Assembly: GCF_000422885.1 (NCBI RefSeq)
Contig: NZ_AUGX01000011.1
Location: 62,001-126,000 of the forward strand
Length of the DNA: 64,000 nt
Direction of reading: 5' to 3'
Origin: Ottowia thiooxydans DSM 14619
GTDB lineage: Bacteria > Pseudomonadota > Gammaproteobacteria > Burkholderiales > Burkholderiaceae_C
Shown here in pieces: positions 43,156-51,899 of this stretch. The notes beneath the pieces are model-generated. The model was not told where the DNA came from. It made no database searches and saw only the letters and a list, made by a program, of their open reading frames with translations. Every line of letters starts with the position of its first letter. Position 1 is the stretch's first letter. The position numbers and the translations under genes were made by a program.

Positions 43156-44379
43156 ATGCAAGGTGCTCTTTCTCATATTCGCGTCCTTGACCTGACCCGC
43201 ATCCTGGCGGGCCCGTGGTGTACGCAAAATCTCGCGGATCTGGGCGCCGAGGTGATCAAGGTGGAGCGCCCCGGTGTGGGCGACGACACACGGACCTGGG
43301 GACCACCCTGGCTGGCGGATGGCCGGGGCGGCAACCTGCCGGACTCCACCTATTTCTCCTCAGCCAATCGTGGAAAAAAATCCATCACCGTCGACATCGC
43401 AACGGACGCCGGCCAGCAGTTGATTCGCACCCTGGCCGAGAGCTGTGATGTGGTGGTTGAAAACTACAAGGTCGGTGATTTGAAGCGTTATGGCCTGGAT
43501 TATGAAAGCCTGAAAAAGGTGAATCCAGCCTTGATTTATTGCTCCATCACAGGTTTTGGCCAGGATGGACCGTATTCCCATCGCCCCGGCTACGACTTTG
43601 TTTTTCAGGGCATGGGCGGTCTGATGAGCATCACTGGCGAGAAGGACGAATTGCCGGGCGGTGGGCCGCAGAAAGTCGGTATTGCCGTGGCGGACATCAC
43701 CACCGGTATGTACGCCACAGTGGCTGTGTTGGGCGCGTTGGTGCACAGGGCCGAAACCGGTGTTGGTCAATACATCGATACAGCGTTGCTCGACTGCATT
43801 GTCGCCTTTGGATCGAACCAGATCGCGGGATTTTTCGCCACCGGCAAGTTGCCGCATCGTTATGGAAACGCCCATGCCAATGCCGTGCCTTATGGCGTGT
43901 TTTCTACCAGCGACGGGCAAATCATTCTGGCGATTGCCAACGATGGGCAGTGGCAAAAATTCTGCCGCGCGATGAACCTGCCGGAGCTGGGGCGTGATGA
44001 ATCCTTCCTGACCACGCCGCAGCGCCTGGTCCATCGTGAGCGGCTGATTCCCCAGGTTGCCCAGGCGCTGCTGCGCTGGAAACGGGATGAACTGCTGGTT
44101 TTGCTCGAGGAGCACGGCGTGTCCTGCGCACCTATCAATGACTACTCGCAAGTGTTTGCCGATCCGCAGGTCCAGGCCCGGCAATTAAAGACCGATATCG
44201 CCCATCCGGACGGGCATGTGGTGTCGACAGTCACCAGCCCGATTCGTTTGTCCGAGACACCTGTTCGCACCGACATGGCCCCGCCGCGTCTGGGTCAGCA
44301 CACTGACGAAGTGTTGGGTGAATTGCTGGGATTGCCCCCGGAAACTCTGCTAACCTTGCGTGAGAAAAAAATCATTTAG
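43156..44379 (+). CDS. CaiB/BaiF family III CoA-transferase
   Basis: A 407-residue family III CoA-transferase. LSHIRVLDLTRILAGPWCTQ, ADLGAEVIKVERPGVGDDTR, ANRGKKSITVDIA, CSITGFGQDGPYSHRPGYD and VGIAVADITTGMYA with the catalytic Asp are all present. It resembles the dicarboxylate-type enzymes (succinate or glutarate as partner acid), but the substrate is not readable. It is followed by an IclR regulator after 19 bases, in one operon, and is divergent from an acyl-CoA dehydrogenase and Bug pair. Confidence 0.92.
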   Translation: MQGALSHIRVLDLTRILAGPWCTQNLADLGAEVIKVERPGVGDDTRTWGPPWLADGRGGNLPDSTYFSSANRGKKSITVDIATDAGQQLIRTLAESCDVVVENYKVGDLKRYGLDYESLKKVNPALIYCSITGFGQDGPYSHRPGYDFVFQGMGGLMSITGEKDELPGGGPQKVGIAVADITTGMYATVAVLGALVHRAETGVGQYIDTALLDCIVAFGSNQIAGFFATGKLPHRYGNAHANAVPYGVFSTSDGQIILAIANDGQWQKFCRAMNLPELGRDESFLTTPQRLVHRERLIPQVAQALLRWKRDELLVLLEEHGVSCAPINDYSQVFADPQVQARQLKTDIAHPDGHVVSTVTSPIRLSETPVRTDMAPPRLGQHTDEVLGELLGLPPETLLTLREKKII

Positions 44380-44398
44380 CGATCACCGTCGCTGAGAT

Positions 44399-45223
44399 AT
44401 GAATGACTCGGCACCCGTAAGCACCCCTGATCGACAACTGGTCAACGCGCTGTCACGCGGGCTGCTGATCCTTGCATGTTTCCGGGTCAGCCGGCCGCTT
44501 TTGACTAATGGCCAACTCGCGGAGTACAGCGAGTTGCCGCGCTCTTCGGTGTCACGCCTGACCCATACGCTAGTCAAACTGGGATATCTCGAATACGACA
44601 GCCGCCATGCGGCTTACCGCTTGGGACCGAAAGTGTTGTCGCTGAGCTATGCCATGTTGGGTGGCATGGCGATGCGTCCGCTGATTCTTCCGCATATGAA
44701 GGAACTGGCGGAACGCGCCAACAGTCTGGTGGCGCTGGCGGCCTGTGAGGATTACGGCATGTTGATTGTCGAGACTGTGATGGGCCGCAATACCCTGGCC
44801 AAACCTATGGAGGTCGGGGCACATATGGCCCTGGACACCACTGCCATGGGCCGGGCCTACCTGGCTTCCTGCAGCGTCTCGGAACAGAAAAAGATCATCC
44901 ACCACTTGAGCAAAAGCAAGAAGCGTGATGCGCAAGAGCTGGGGGGTGCCACCGCCAAAGCGGTGGAAGAATACCGCGAGCAGGGTTATTGCACCTCCAT
45001 CCATGAATGGCGCGAAGGTGTCACTGGTGTTGCGGTTCCGCTTTACCTGAAGGACTTTGGCCGTACCATGGTCCTGACCTGCGGCGGTTCGGCCAAACAG
45101 CTGACGCCCAAACACATCACCGAAACGATCGCGCCGCTGCTGATCAGGACAGCAGCAGAAATCGAGCAGGCTTTCAAGGATTCCGGCACCATGAACTTGT
45201 TGGGCCGAGGCCGGAAGCGCTGA
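44399..45223 (+). CDS. IclR-family transcriptional regulator
   Basis: A 274-residue regulator. LVNALSRGLLILACFRVSRP, NGQLAEYSELPRSSVSRLTHTL (helix-turn-helix, in two parts) and LGYLEYDSRHAAYRLGPKVL form the winged helix. The effector domain has MLIVETVMGRNTLAKPMEVGA, LDTTAMGRAYLA and EWREGVTGVAVPL. It lies in the same operon as the CoA-transferase. The palindrome at 43066-43080 is its most likely site, controlling both divergent arms. Confidence 0.9.
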   Translation: MNDSAPVSTPDRQLVNALSRGLLILACFRVSRPLLTNGQLAEYSELPRSSVSRLTHTLVKLGYLEYDSRHAAYRLGPKVLSLSYAMLGGMAMRPLILPHMKELAERANSLVALAACEDYGMLIVETVMGRNTLAKPMEVGAHMALDTTAMGRAYLASCSVSEQKKIIHHLSKSKKRDAQELGGATAKAVEEYREQGYCTSIHEWREGVTGVAVPLYLKDFGRTMVLTCGGSAKQLTPKHITETIAPLLIRTAAEIEQAFKDSGTMNLLGRGRKR

Positions 45224-45300
45224 GTATTTTTGGTGGGCACCATGGTGCCTACGCACATATAGGCGGCGGAGCCCGGCACAGCGGCCTCGCCAGTAAAAAC

Positions 45301-46278
45301 TTAGATGGTGCGGACAAAGTCAGAGAGCGACGACTCGCTGGCGAGTACATGTTGGCCAACCAGCGTGTTCCAGTAAGCCTCTGATCCATGGGCCATGCGC
45401 CATTCGTGCAGGCGACGGGTTAACAGCTGGAGGTCGTATTCTTGGGTCACCCCGATGGCGCCATGCAAGGCATGGGCGGTTGCGGCTACCAGCGCGGCCG
45501 CTTCACTTGTGCGTGACTTGGCGATGGCACTGGCCAGCAGCGAGGGGGTCTTTCCATTTCCCTGAAAGCCGGCTTCGGCTGCGATCGAGGCGGCAGCGGT
45601 ATGCTCCGCCATCACGCTCAACTGGTGTTGCACGGCCTGAAATTTCCCGAGCGATTTTCCGAACTGAACACGGTCGTTGCAGTACTGCAGCGTCATGTCG
45701 AAGACGCGGTTCATCGCGCCGCTGAGCAAGGCCGCATGTAAGGCCGCCCCGAAGGCAGCCAGCATGCTGCCGCCGCGTGGCGCGCGCATGGCACTGCTGG
45801 CATCGGGCCAGGTTAGCGTGGCCGTCAGGTTGTGTTTGACGCCCGTGCCTTGGCGCTGGCCCGCTGCGCAAGGCAGCAGCAGCAGGGCGTCGCCGTCGCT
45901 GGCGAGCACGAAGTCGGCCAGCATGCCGTAGGGCGTCAATGTGCAAGTGATGGCGCCATCCGCTTCGCGGCGAAAGGCGGCGGCCAGCGTGATCATGCCG
46001 GCGGGCGCCGGCAACTGGGCATCCAACAGGGCGCGGGCCACAATCGTTTGCGCCAGCGGCAGCGGAACCGCGTAACGTCCCAAACAGCTCAGAACCGGAA
46101 ACAGCTCGGCTAGGGACAGGGCGGCTCCGCCGTCAACTTCAGCTGCCAGCAGCTCTAGAAATCCTGCGCCCGCGACCGCTTCCCACAATGCCGTGGGTGA
46201 GCCGCCGGCTTCGATGACCCGCACGGCGGCCGGCGTGCACTGGTTCTTGAGAATGTCTTCTATGGCTTCTGCAAACAT
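45301..46278 (-). CDS. Acyl-CoA dehydrogenase family protein, short (beta-like) subunit
   Basis: A 325-residue member without the normal catalytic end. NDRVQFGKSLGKFQAVQHQL, AAEAGFQGNGK-like helices and ATAHALHGAIGVTQEYDLQL are acyl-CoA dehydrogenase C-domain motifs, while the YEGT catalytic element is absent. Short partners like this form alpha2-beta2 enzymes with a catalytic chain in steroid and related degradation (FadE28/FadE29 type). The 385-residue chain encoded 12 bases upstream is the natural partner. The gene is the last of a five-gene minus-strand operon with dehydrogenase, SDR, thiolase-fold and DUF35 genes. Confidence 0.85.
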   Translation of the reverse strand: MFAEAIEDILKNQCTPAAVRVIEAGGSPTALWEAVAGAGFLELLAAEVDGGAALSLAELFPVLSCLGRYAVPLPLAQTIVARALLDAQLPAPAGMITLAAAFRREADGAITCTLTPYGMLADFVLASDGDALLLLPCAAGQRQGTGVKHNLTATLTWPDASSAMRAPRGGSMLAAFGAALHAALLSGAMNRVFDMTLQYCNDRVQFGKSLGKFQAVQHQLSVMAEHTAAASIAAEAGFQGNGKTPSLLASAIAKSRTSEAAALVAATAHALHGAIGVTQEYDLQLLTRRLHEWRMAHGSEAYWNTLVGQHVLASESSLSDFVRTI

Positions 46279-46290
46279 GGTTTTTCTTTC

Positions 46291-47448
46291 TTAGCGCAAG
46301 CCCAGACCACGCGCGATCATGCCGCGCAGGATCTCGCGCGTGCCGCCACGCAGCGAGTACGTGGGTGCAATCTGGCTCACATAAGCCACGGTGCGGTAGA
46401 GGTCGGCGTCCACGGGCGCATTGGGGTCCATGGCGATGGCGGCCTCTAGAACGGCCGGGATGTTTTGCTCAAACTCGGTGCCTATGTCCTTGATCAGCGC
46501 CGCTTCAACGATGGGACTTTCACCATTGACCAGTTTGCTGGTGACGGCGATGGACATATTGCGCAAGGTCGTCAAGTGTGTGGCGAAACGCCCGATAGTC
46601 TCGGCGTGGACAGCGGCGCCCGGCATACGGCGCAAGCACCGAATCCAGTGTTCCAGCAGCACGATGCTGGAGTAAATACGTTCTGGGCCACTGCGCTCGA
46701 AGGCGAGCTCGGCGTTGACTTGGGCCCAACCGCTGCCTTCCTGGCCGATCAAGGCATCGTCGGCCAGCAATACGTCGTCAAAAAAGACCTCGGAAAAATG
46801 GGCATCCCCTGCCAGGTCATGGATGGGTCGTATCGTCACACCCGGCAAGCTCAGGTCGATAATAAATTGAGACAAACCTTGTTGTCTGTCCTGCGCTTCG
46901 CCGGAGGAACGCACCAGGGCAATCATGTAGTGGCAGTGTTGCGCATTGGTCGTCCAGATTTTTCGACCGTTCAAGCGCCAGCCGCTTTCGCCGCGGGTTG
47001 CACGCGTGCCAACGCTGGCGAGGTCCGAGCCGGCGTTGGGCTCACTCATACCTATGCAAAAAAAGGCCTCTGCGGCACATATCTTTGGTAAATAGAACTG
47101 GCGCTGCGCTTCCGTACCGAACTTGAGGATCAGGGGGCCGCTCTGGCGATCGGCTATCCAGTGGGCTGATACTGGTGCGCCGGCGGTCAGCAGTTCTTCG
47201 ACCAGAACGAAACGCGAATAGGCATCCAGACTGGCACCACCGTATTGGGCGGGCAGGGTCACACCTACCCAGCCGCGTGCCGCCAGTTTTTTGCTGAAGG
47301 CGGCATCAAATCCCATCCATGAGCGAGCCCGGATGTCTGGTGGTGTGGTCTCAAAACTGGATGCGAGAAATGCTTTCACCTCGGCGCGAAACGCCTCAGC
47401 AGCAGCGGGGAGTGCGGCGAGCCGGAACGCCGATAACAGGTTGCTCAA
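46291..47448 (-). CDS. Acyl-CoA dehydrogenase, catalytic (alpha-like) subunit
   Basis: A 385-residue flavoenzyme. CIGMSEPNAGSDLASVGTRA and LNGRKIWTTNAQHCHYMIAL are FAD-contact motifs. Near the end TYSLRGGTREILRGMIARGL has GGT in place of the usual EGT, as in steroid-type dehydrogenases, where the catalytic Glu lies elsewhere in the chain. It is expected to pair with the short subunit encoded next to it. It oxidises an acyl-CoA to the enoyl-CoA with electrons going to ETF. Gene spacing of 12 and 18 bases to neighbours indicates one operon. Confidence 0.88.
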   Translation of the reverse strand: MSNLLSAFRLAALPAAAEAFRAEVKAFLASSFETTPPDIRARSWMGFDAAFSKKLAARGWVGVTLPAQYGGASLDAYSRFVLVEELLTAGAPVSAHWIADRQSGPLILKFGTEAQRQFYLPKICAAEAFFCIGMSEPNAGSDLASVGTRATRGESGWRLNGRKIWTTNAQHCHYMIALVRSSGEAQDRQQGLSQFIIDLSLPGVTIRPIHDLAGDAHFSEVFFDDVLLADDALIGQEGSGWAQVNAELAFERSGPERIYSSIVLLEHWIRCLRRMPGAAVHAETIGRFATHLTTLRNMSIAVTSKLVNGESPIVEAALIKDIGTEFEQNIPAVLEAAIAMDPNAPVDADLYRTVAYVSQIAPTYSLRGGTREILRGMIARGLGLR

Positions 47449-47466
47449 GGAATTCTCCTGCGGGGA

Positions 47467-48243
47467 TCAGACGCCGATGGTGTAACCACCGTTGGCCGAT
47501 AAATGTTGACCTGTGATGTAGGACGCGGCATCCGACAGCAGGAAGCAGACCGGACGGGCCACTTCCACCGCTTCGGCCCAGCGCCCGAGTGGGATTTGTG
47601 CGAGGTAGGTGTCGGCAAATTTTTCGCTGCGTATGGTTTCGGTCATGGGCGTCTCCACCACGCCAAAACCTACGGTGTTCACGCGCACGTTGTACTTGGC
47701 CCACTCGCGTGCGGCACACATGGTCAGGCCTAGCAAGCCGGCCTTGGCAGCCCCGTAGTTGATCTGGCCTATGGTGCCGCGCCGGCCGGCGTCGGACGAG
47801 ATATTGATGATGGAGCCTGCAGCCTTGTCGCCAGCGCGTGAACGCGTCAGCATGTGACGGCCCACGGCCTGTAAAAAATAGAAGGAGCCTGACAGATGGA
47901 CGTCGATAACCTGTTGCCACTCTTCGACACGCATTTTTTCAATCATGGCGGGCCGGGTGATGCCAGCGTTGTTGACCAGACCATGGACGGCGCCGAACTT
48001 GGTGACCGCTTCGTCCACGGTGCGTTGTGCAAATTCAATTTCGGCCACACTCCCAATCATGGGCAACACGCGGTCTTTGCCGGCTTCGTCGCGGAAGGCC
48101 TCCAGCGCGCCGGCGTTGAGGTCTACCGCCGTCACCGTGGCGCCCAGCTTCAAGGCCAGATCGGCAATAGCACGCCCAATACCCTGGGCGGCGCCAGTCA
48201 CCACAATGCTTTTGTCTTTCAGTGAGAGGGATTCGTCATTCAT
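47467..48243 (-). CDS. SDR-family (FabG-like) 3-hydroxyacyl-CoA dehydrogenase candidate
   Basis: A 258-residue short-chain dehydrogenase. VVTGAAQGIGRAIADLAL is the cofactor motif (TGxxxGIG), VDLNAG suggests NAD preference, and NNAG occurs in HGLVNNAGITRPA. The catalytic Ser-Tyr-Lys is in NISSDAGRRGTIGQINYGAAK. In this operon its likely job is oxidation of a 3-hydroxyacyl-CoA made by a hydratase, before carbon-carbon cleavage by the thiolase-fold protein. This is inference from the neighbours; the SDR fold alone does not fix the substrate. Confidence 0.85.
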   Translation of the reverse strand: MNDESLSLKDKSIVVTGAAQGIGRAIADLALKLGATVTAVDLNAGALEAFRDEAGKDRVLPMIGSVAEIEFAQRTVDEAVTKFGAVHGLVNNAGITRPAMIEKMRVEEWQQVIDVHLSGSFYFLQAVGRHMLTRSRAGDKAAGSIINISSDAGRRGTIGQINYGAAKAGLLGLTMCAAREWAKYNVRVNTVGFGVVETPMTETIRSEKFADTYLAQIPLGRWAEAVEVARPVCFLLSDAASYITGQHLSANGGYTIGV

Positions 48244-48255
48244 GACAGTTCTTTC

Positions 48256-49413
48256 TTAAAGTGTCTCTTCGGTGCCCAGTACCAACGTGGCCTGGCTGGA
48301 GAGTTCGCCGCCGTTGCCGTGGGCCACGGCCAGTTGTGCGTCTTTCACCTGGCGCTCGCCGGCTTGCCCCATCAGTTGCTGTGTCGCTTCGACCATGGTG
48401 AACAGTCCGTACATGCCTGGATGAACACACGACAGGCCGCCGCCATTGGTGTTCACGGGCAGAGCGCCGCCCGGGGCAATACGACCGTTTTCCACAAAAG
48501 CACCGCCTTCGCCCTTTTTGCAAAAGCCCAGGTCTTCCAGGAACAGAATGGTGTTGATGGTGAAGGCGTCATAGACCTCGACCACGTCAATATCGGCAGG
48601 TTTGACACCAGCCTGGGCAAAGGCGCGTGCGCCGGAGGAGACCGCTGCCGTGGTGGTCAGGTCGGGCATGGAGGTGATGTCGCGGTGGTCGGTGGCTGCG
48701 GCGGCGCCCAGCAGGTAGACCGGCCGTCTGGCCAGGTGTTTGGCACGCTCGGCACTCACCATGACCACAGCCGCTGCACCGTCGGTTACCAGGCAGCAGT
48801 CGCGCACGCTGATGGGGTCCGACACCATGCGAGCCTTGAGGTAATCCTCCATCGTGAGCGGGTCACGCATGAAGGCATCGGGGTTGAGCTGAGCCCAGCG
48901 CCGCGCGGCCAGGGCGACCTCGCCGAGTTGTTCGCGTTTCAAACCATATTCGTGCATATAACGCGAAGTCGCCAGCGCATAGGCGCCTACCGGGCGTCCG
49001 AGTTTGAAAGGCGCTTCATAGGCCGACGGCCGCATCGCGCTGACCAGTCCGCCTGCCGCGGTGCGCTGGTTGCTGCCGTAGGCAATCAGCGCCACGTCGC
49101 ATTGTCCGGCCTCGATGGCCAGAGCTGCCCACATGGCATGTGTCAGAAAGGCCGAGCCTCCGGTGCGGTTGTTTTCGGTCAGCCGGGGCTGTAGCCCCAA
49201 GTATTCGGCAAAGGTCAGGCCCGACAGGAAGTCATCGGGCAGACCAATGAACAGGCCGTCCACATCGGCGGGTTTGAGACCAACCTGATCGAGCGCATTC
49301 AAACTGGCCGACACCGCGAGGTCCATGGAACTGCGGCCCGAGGACTCGCCTATGCCATAGGTGGCGGCTGCCACGATGGCCGATTTTCCGCGCGGGAATT
49401 TGTCTTCTTTCAT
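48256..49413 (-). CDS. Thiolase-fold protein lacking the nucleophilic cysteine (Ltp2-like)
   Basis: A 385-residue SCP2/lipid-transfer-type thiolase-fold protein. Start ATG 49413 overlaps the DUF35 stop in TGATG. Where thiolases carry the acyl-accepting Cys this protein has NRTGGSAFLTHAM, and the second Cys motif near the end reads AVAHGNGGELSSQAT. VEVYDAFTINTILFLEDLGF and VNTNGGGLSCVHPGMYG keep the fold and two tyrosines. This pattern, plus a DUF35 partner gene, is that of Ltp2-type aldolases that cleave side-chain 3-hydroxyacyl-CoAs. Ordinary thiolysis is unlikely; the actual substrate is unknown. Confidence 0.85.
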   Translation of the reverse strand: MKEDKFPRGKSAIVAAATYGIGESSGRSSMDLAVSASLNALDQVGLKPADVDGLFIGLPDDFLSGLTFAEYLGLQPRLTENNRTGGSAFLTHAMWAALAIEAGQCDVALIAYGSNQRTAAGGLVSAMRPSAYEAPFKLGRPVGAYALATSRYMHEYGLKREQLGEVALAARRWAQLNPDAFMRDPLTMEDYLKARMVSDPISVRDCCLVTDGAAAVVMVSAERAKHLARRPVYLLGAAAATDHRDITSMPDLTTTAAVSSGARAFAQAGVKPADIDVVEVYDAFTINTILFLEDLGFCKKGEGGAFVENGRIAPGGALPVNTNGGGLSCVHPGMYGLFTMVEATQQLMGQAGERQVKDAQLAVAHGNGGELSSQATLVLGTEETL

Positions 49414-49796
49414 CACTTGTTTCCTGTGTCTGCGGCCATGTCGAACAACAGGAGAGGGCGCTCGTCCTGCGACCCGATACGGGCTTGCACCTTCATGCCG
49501 ATGTAGACCGCTTCAGGGGCCAACCCTTCGACACGGCTCATCACGCGTGGACCTTCTTCCAAGTCCACCAGCACCACGTTGTAAGCTTGTTGTGGTGGTT
49601 TGACGCGCACCACGGTCGTGGCATGAACGGTGCCGCGGCCCGAGGCCTCCACCCATTCGAGATCGCGCGCCCCCGTGACGGGTTCGGCCACACGGGGATA
49701 AAAACAGCACTTGCCGCTGCTGCGTGAACGCTGGAGCATGAATTTTCCTCGTGCCAGGTGTGCGAAGAATTCCTGCTCGGGTCGGATCTCAGTCAT
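49413..49796 (-). CDS. DUF35 OB-fold protein, partner of the thiolase-fold protein
   Basis: A 127-residue protein of the DUF35 family (rubredoxin-like zinc ribbon then OB fold). The ribbon is degenerate: LQRSRSSGKCCFYPRVAEP has two adjacent cysteines instead of two CxxC pairs. The OB part is LEWVEASGRGTVHATTVV, YNVVLVDLEEGPRVMSRVEG and IGMKVQARI. GGAGGAGACTATTC precedes ATG 49796. DUF35 proteins bind and activate thiolase-fold partners in steroid aldolases and related complexes, and direct gene overlap here supports that. It is the first gene of the minus-strand operon. Confidence 0.85.
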   Translation of the reverse strand: MTEIRPEQEFFAHLARGKFMLQRSRSSGKCCFYPRVAEPVTGARDLEWVEASGRGTVHATTVVRVKPPQQAYNVVLVDLEEGPRVMSRVEGLAPEAVYIGMKVQARIGSQDERPLLLFDMAADTGNK

Positions 49797-50128
49797 GAAT
49801 AGTCTCCTCCATCAAGCGCGGCCCACGGGCCGGCAAGGATGCGGGTCAAATCGAGTGCATCGAGGTGCCTTAACGCCGTTTTCATGGGGAACTCCTGTCC
49901 ATTTCTATACGCCAAGAATAGGAGGAGTGGTTGATACCGTCCAATATTTAATAATTGAATATTGATATTGTTTTGGTATCGGATGTCAATAAGTCAAGCT
50001 CAATTTAAGAATTTTGACAATTCAGTCGATACTAATTTGGTATCGATTTGTTTGATAACGATATTGGACGTTGATTTTGAAATCCTCTACGCTGGAGGTC
50101 TATGACACAGCCTGAGGAGGCCCATCCC
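49797..50128. promoter_or_regulatory. AT-rich divergent control region with GATACC/GGTATC half-sites
   Basis: About 330 bases between the DUF35 operon and the enoyl-CoA hydratase gene, clearly richer in A+T than the flanks. TCGATAC-N7-GTATCGA (50026-50046) is a perfect dyad. Further half-sites TTGATACC (49931-49938) and GGTATCGG (49975-49982) and AATATT repeats (49944-49962) lie upstream. It should hold promoters and operators for both arms; the LysR downstream is the first candidate protein. Confidence 0.55.
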
Positions 50129-50923
50129 ATGTCTGACTTTCTTTTGTACGAACAGCAAGACCACGTGGTCACGCTGACGATGAACGAGCCCGAACGCCGC
50201 AATCCGCTGACGGGCAATACGGCCGTGCCGGACTTCTTGGCCGCGATAGATCGCATTCACAACGACCGGAGCGTGCGCGCCGTCATCCTGACCGGTGCCG
50301 GCACGGCTTTCTCCTCCGGCGGCGACATCCGCGATATGGAGCGGCAGGCTTCGGGGGAAGTCAGCGGCATGCAGATTCGCCAGGAATACCGCACCGGCAT
50401 CCAGCGGCTGCCGCTGGCCTTGTTCAACCTCGAAGTTCCTGTGATTGCCGCGGTCAATGGCGCGGCCATAGGCGCGGGGCTGGACCTGGCCTGCATGTGT
50501 GATATCCGGATTGCCTCGGAGCATGCCAAATTCGCCGAGAGTTTTGTCAAATTGGGGATCATTCCGGGCGACGGCGGCGCCTGGTTGCTGCCCCGCATCA
50601 TCGGTATGTCGCGTGCGTCCGAGATGTCTTTCACGGGGGATGTCATTGGACCGGACCTTGCAGCGAACTGGGGCCTGGTGTCACGCGTGGTGCCAGCCGA
50701 TAAACTGCTGACCATGGCGAATGAACTGGCCTTGCGTATTGCAGCCAACCCACCTCATGCCGTGCGCCTGACCAAGCGGCTGCTGCGAGAAGCCATGCAC
50801 ACGCGCCTCGATACGCTGCTGGAAATGGCCTCGGCCTTTCAGGCGATGTCGCATCAGACGGATGATCACAAGGAGGCTGTCTCGGCCTTTTTGGCCAAGC
50901 GCCCCCCGGTTTTCAAGGGCTGA
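50129..50923 (+). CDS. Enoyl-CoA hydratase/isomerase family protein
   Basis: A 264-residue crotonase. ATG 50129 is preferred because AGGAGG lies eight bases upstream; an in-frame ATG at 50102 has GGAGG only three bases away. VRAVILTGAGTAFSSGGDI is the CoA-site motif, GAAIGAGLDLACMCDIRIA and LGIIPGDGGAWLLPRI hold Asp where the two catalytic Glu residues of hydratases usually stand. This occurs in several crotonase subfamilies, so hydratase, isomerase or hydrolase action is open. It is divergent from the DUF35/thiolase operon and probably part of the same pathway. Confidence 0.88.
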   Translation: MSDFLLYEQQDHVVTLTMNEPERRNPLTGNTAVPDFLAAIDRIHNDRSVRAVILTGAGTAFSSGGDIRDMERQASGEVSGMQIRQEYRTGIQRLPLALFNLEVPVIAAVNGAAIGAGLDLACMCDIRIASEHAKFAESFVKLGIIPGDGGAWLLPRIIGMSRASEMSFTGDVIGPDLAANWGLVSRVVPADKLLTMANELALRIAANPPHAVRLTKRLLREAMHTRLDTLLEMASAFQAMSHQTDDHKEAVSAFLAKRPPVFKG

Positions 50924-50963
50924 GGTGCGTGCAGGCAAGGTGGTGGTAGCAGGATGCTCCGTT

Positions 50964-51899
50964 ATGCTTGACGGCAACGACACCGCCAAACCTATGGATC
51001 TGCGACGTATACGCCACTTTGTCACGCTTGCCGAGACGCTTAATTTTCGTCGTGCGGCAGAGCGCCTGCACATGGCGCAGCCGCCGCTGACGGTTTCGAT
51101 TCAGAAACTGGAGGCGGAGCTGGGCGTCAAGCTATTCGCCCGCGAATCCACGGGGGTCACGCTGACGGCCAGCGGACGGGCGGTACTGGTGGAAGCGAAG
51201 AATCTGTTGTTTCACGGAAGTCAACTCCTTGAAACGGCCAAGGGAACGCTGGAAGGAACGGGAGGAATACTGCAGATTGGCTTTGTTGGCTCGTCGACCT
51301 ACGGGATGCTGCAAAAACTGCTGCCCCTGTTCCGTGCGGAATATCCTGGCGTTGAATTGATCCTGCGCGAAGCAACGTCGGTGGCCATCATGCAGCAGCT
51401 TCAAGACAATGCACTCGATATTGGCCTCGTCCGTGTGCCATTGCTGCAGACATCCAGGGCGACGCTGGTGCAGCTTGAGCGCGACGAATACATCGCAGCG
51501 CTGCCACGCGGCAATGCCTTGGCAGGCAAAAGGTTGCTGAAACTGTCGGATATGGCCGGCGAGTCGTTCGTCATGTATGCCCCCGATCATGCCTCTGGTC
51601 TGCACAGCACGGCCATGCTCGCTTGCCAGCACGCTGGGTTCATCCCCCGCGTCACACAACAAGCCATTCAGATTCAGACAGTCTTGGCATTGGTGGAAAG
51701 CGGGCTGGGTGTGGCGCTTGTGCCCTCGGTCATGCAGCGCTATGTCAGCAGCAAGATCGTGTATCGCCCTTTTGTGGACTTTCCAGCGGCCGCATCCATC
51801 GGGCTGGCGTTGGCCTATATGGCCGAGACGGAGAACCCGGCCGCAAGCAGGTTTCGCCAGCTTGCTTCTCGTGAGTTTCCGCCGGCGCGCCCACAATAA
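50964..51899 (+). CDS. LysR-family transcriptional regulator
   Basis: A 311-residue regulator from ATG 50964 (AGGA nine bases upstream); ATG 50994 (MDLRRIRHF) is the classical family start and equally possible. The helix-turn-helix is LNFRRAAERLHMAQPPLTVS plus IQKLEAELGVKLFARES. The effector domain shows LQIGFVGSSTYGMLQKLLPL and GLGVALVPSVMQRYV. It follows the hydratase gene by 40 bases on the same strand, likely cotranscribed, and probably regulates the divergent region 49797-50128. Confidence 0.88.
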   Translation: MLDGNDTAKPMDLRRIRHFVTLAETLNFRRAAERLHMAQPPLTVSIQKLEAELGVKLFARESTGVTLTASGRAVLVEAKNLLFHGSQLLETAKGTLEGTGGILQIGFVGSSTYGMLQKLLPLFRAEYPGVELILREATSVAIMQQLQDNALDIGLVRVPLLQTSRATLVQLERDEYIAALPRGNALAGKRLLKLSDMAGESFVMYAPDHASGLHSTAMLACQHAGFIPRVTQQAIQIQTVLALVESGLGVALVPSVMQRYVSSKIVYRPFVDFPAAASIGLALAYMAETENPAASRFRQLASREFPPARPQ

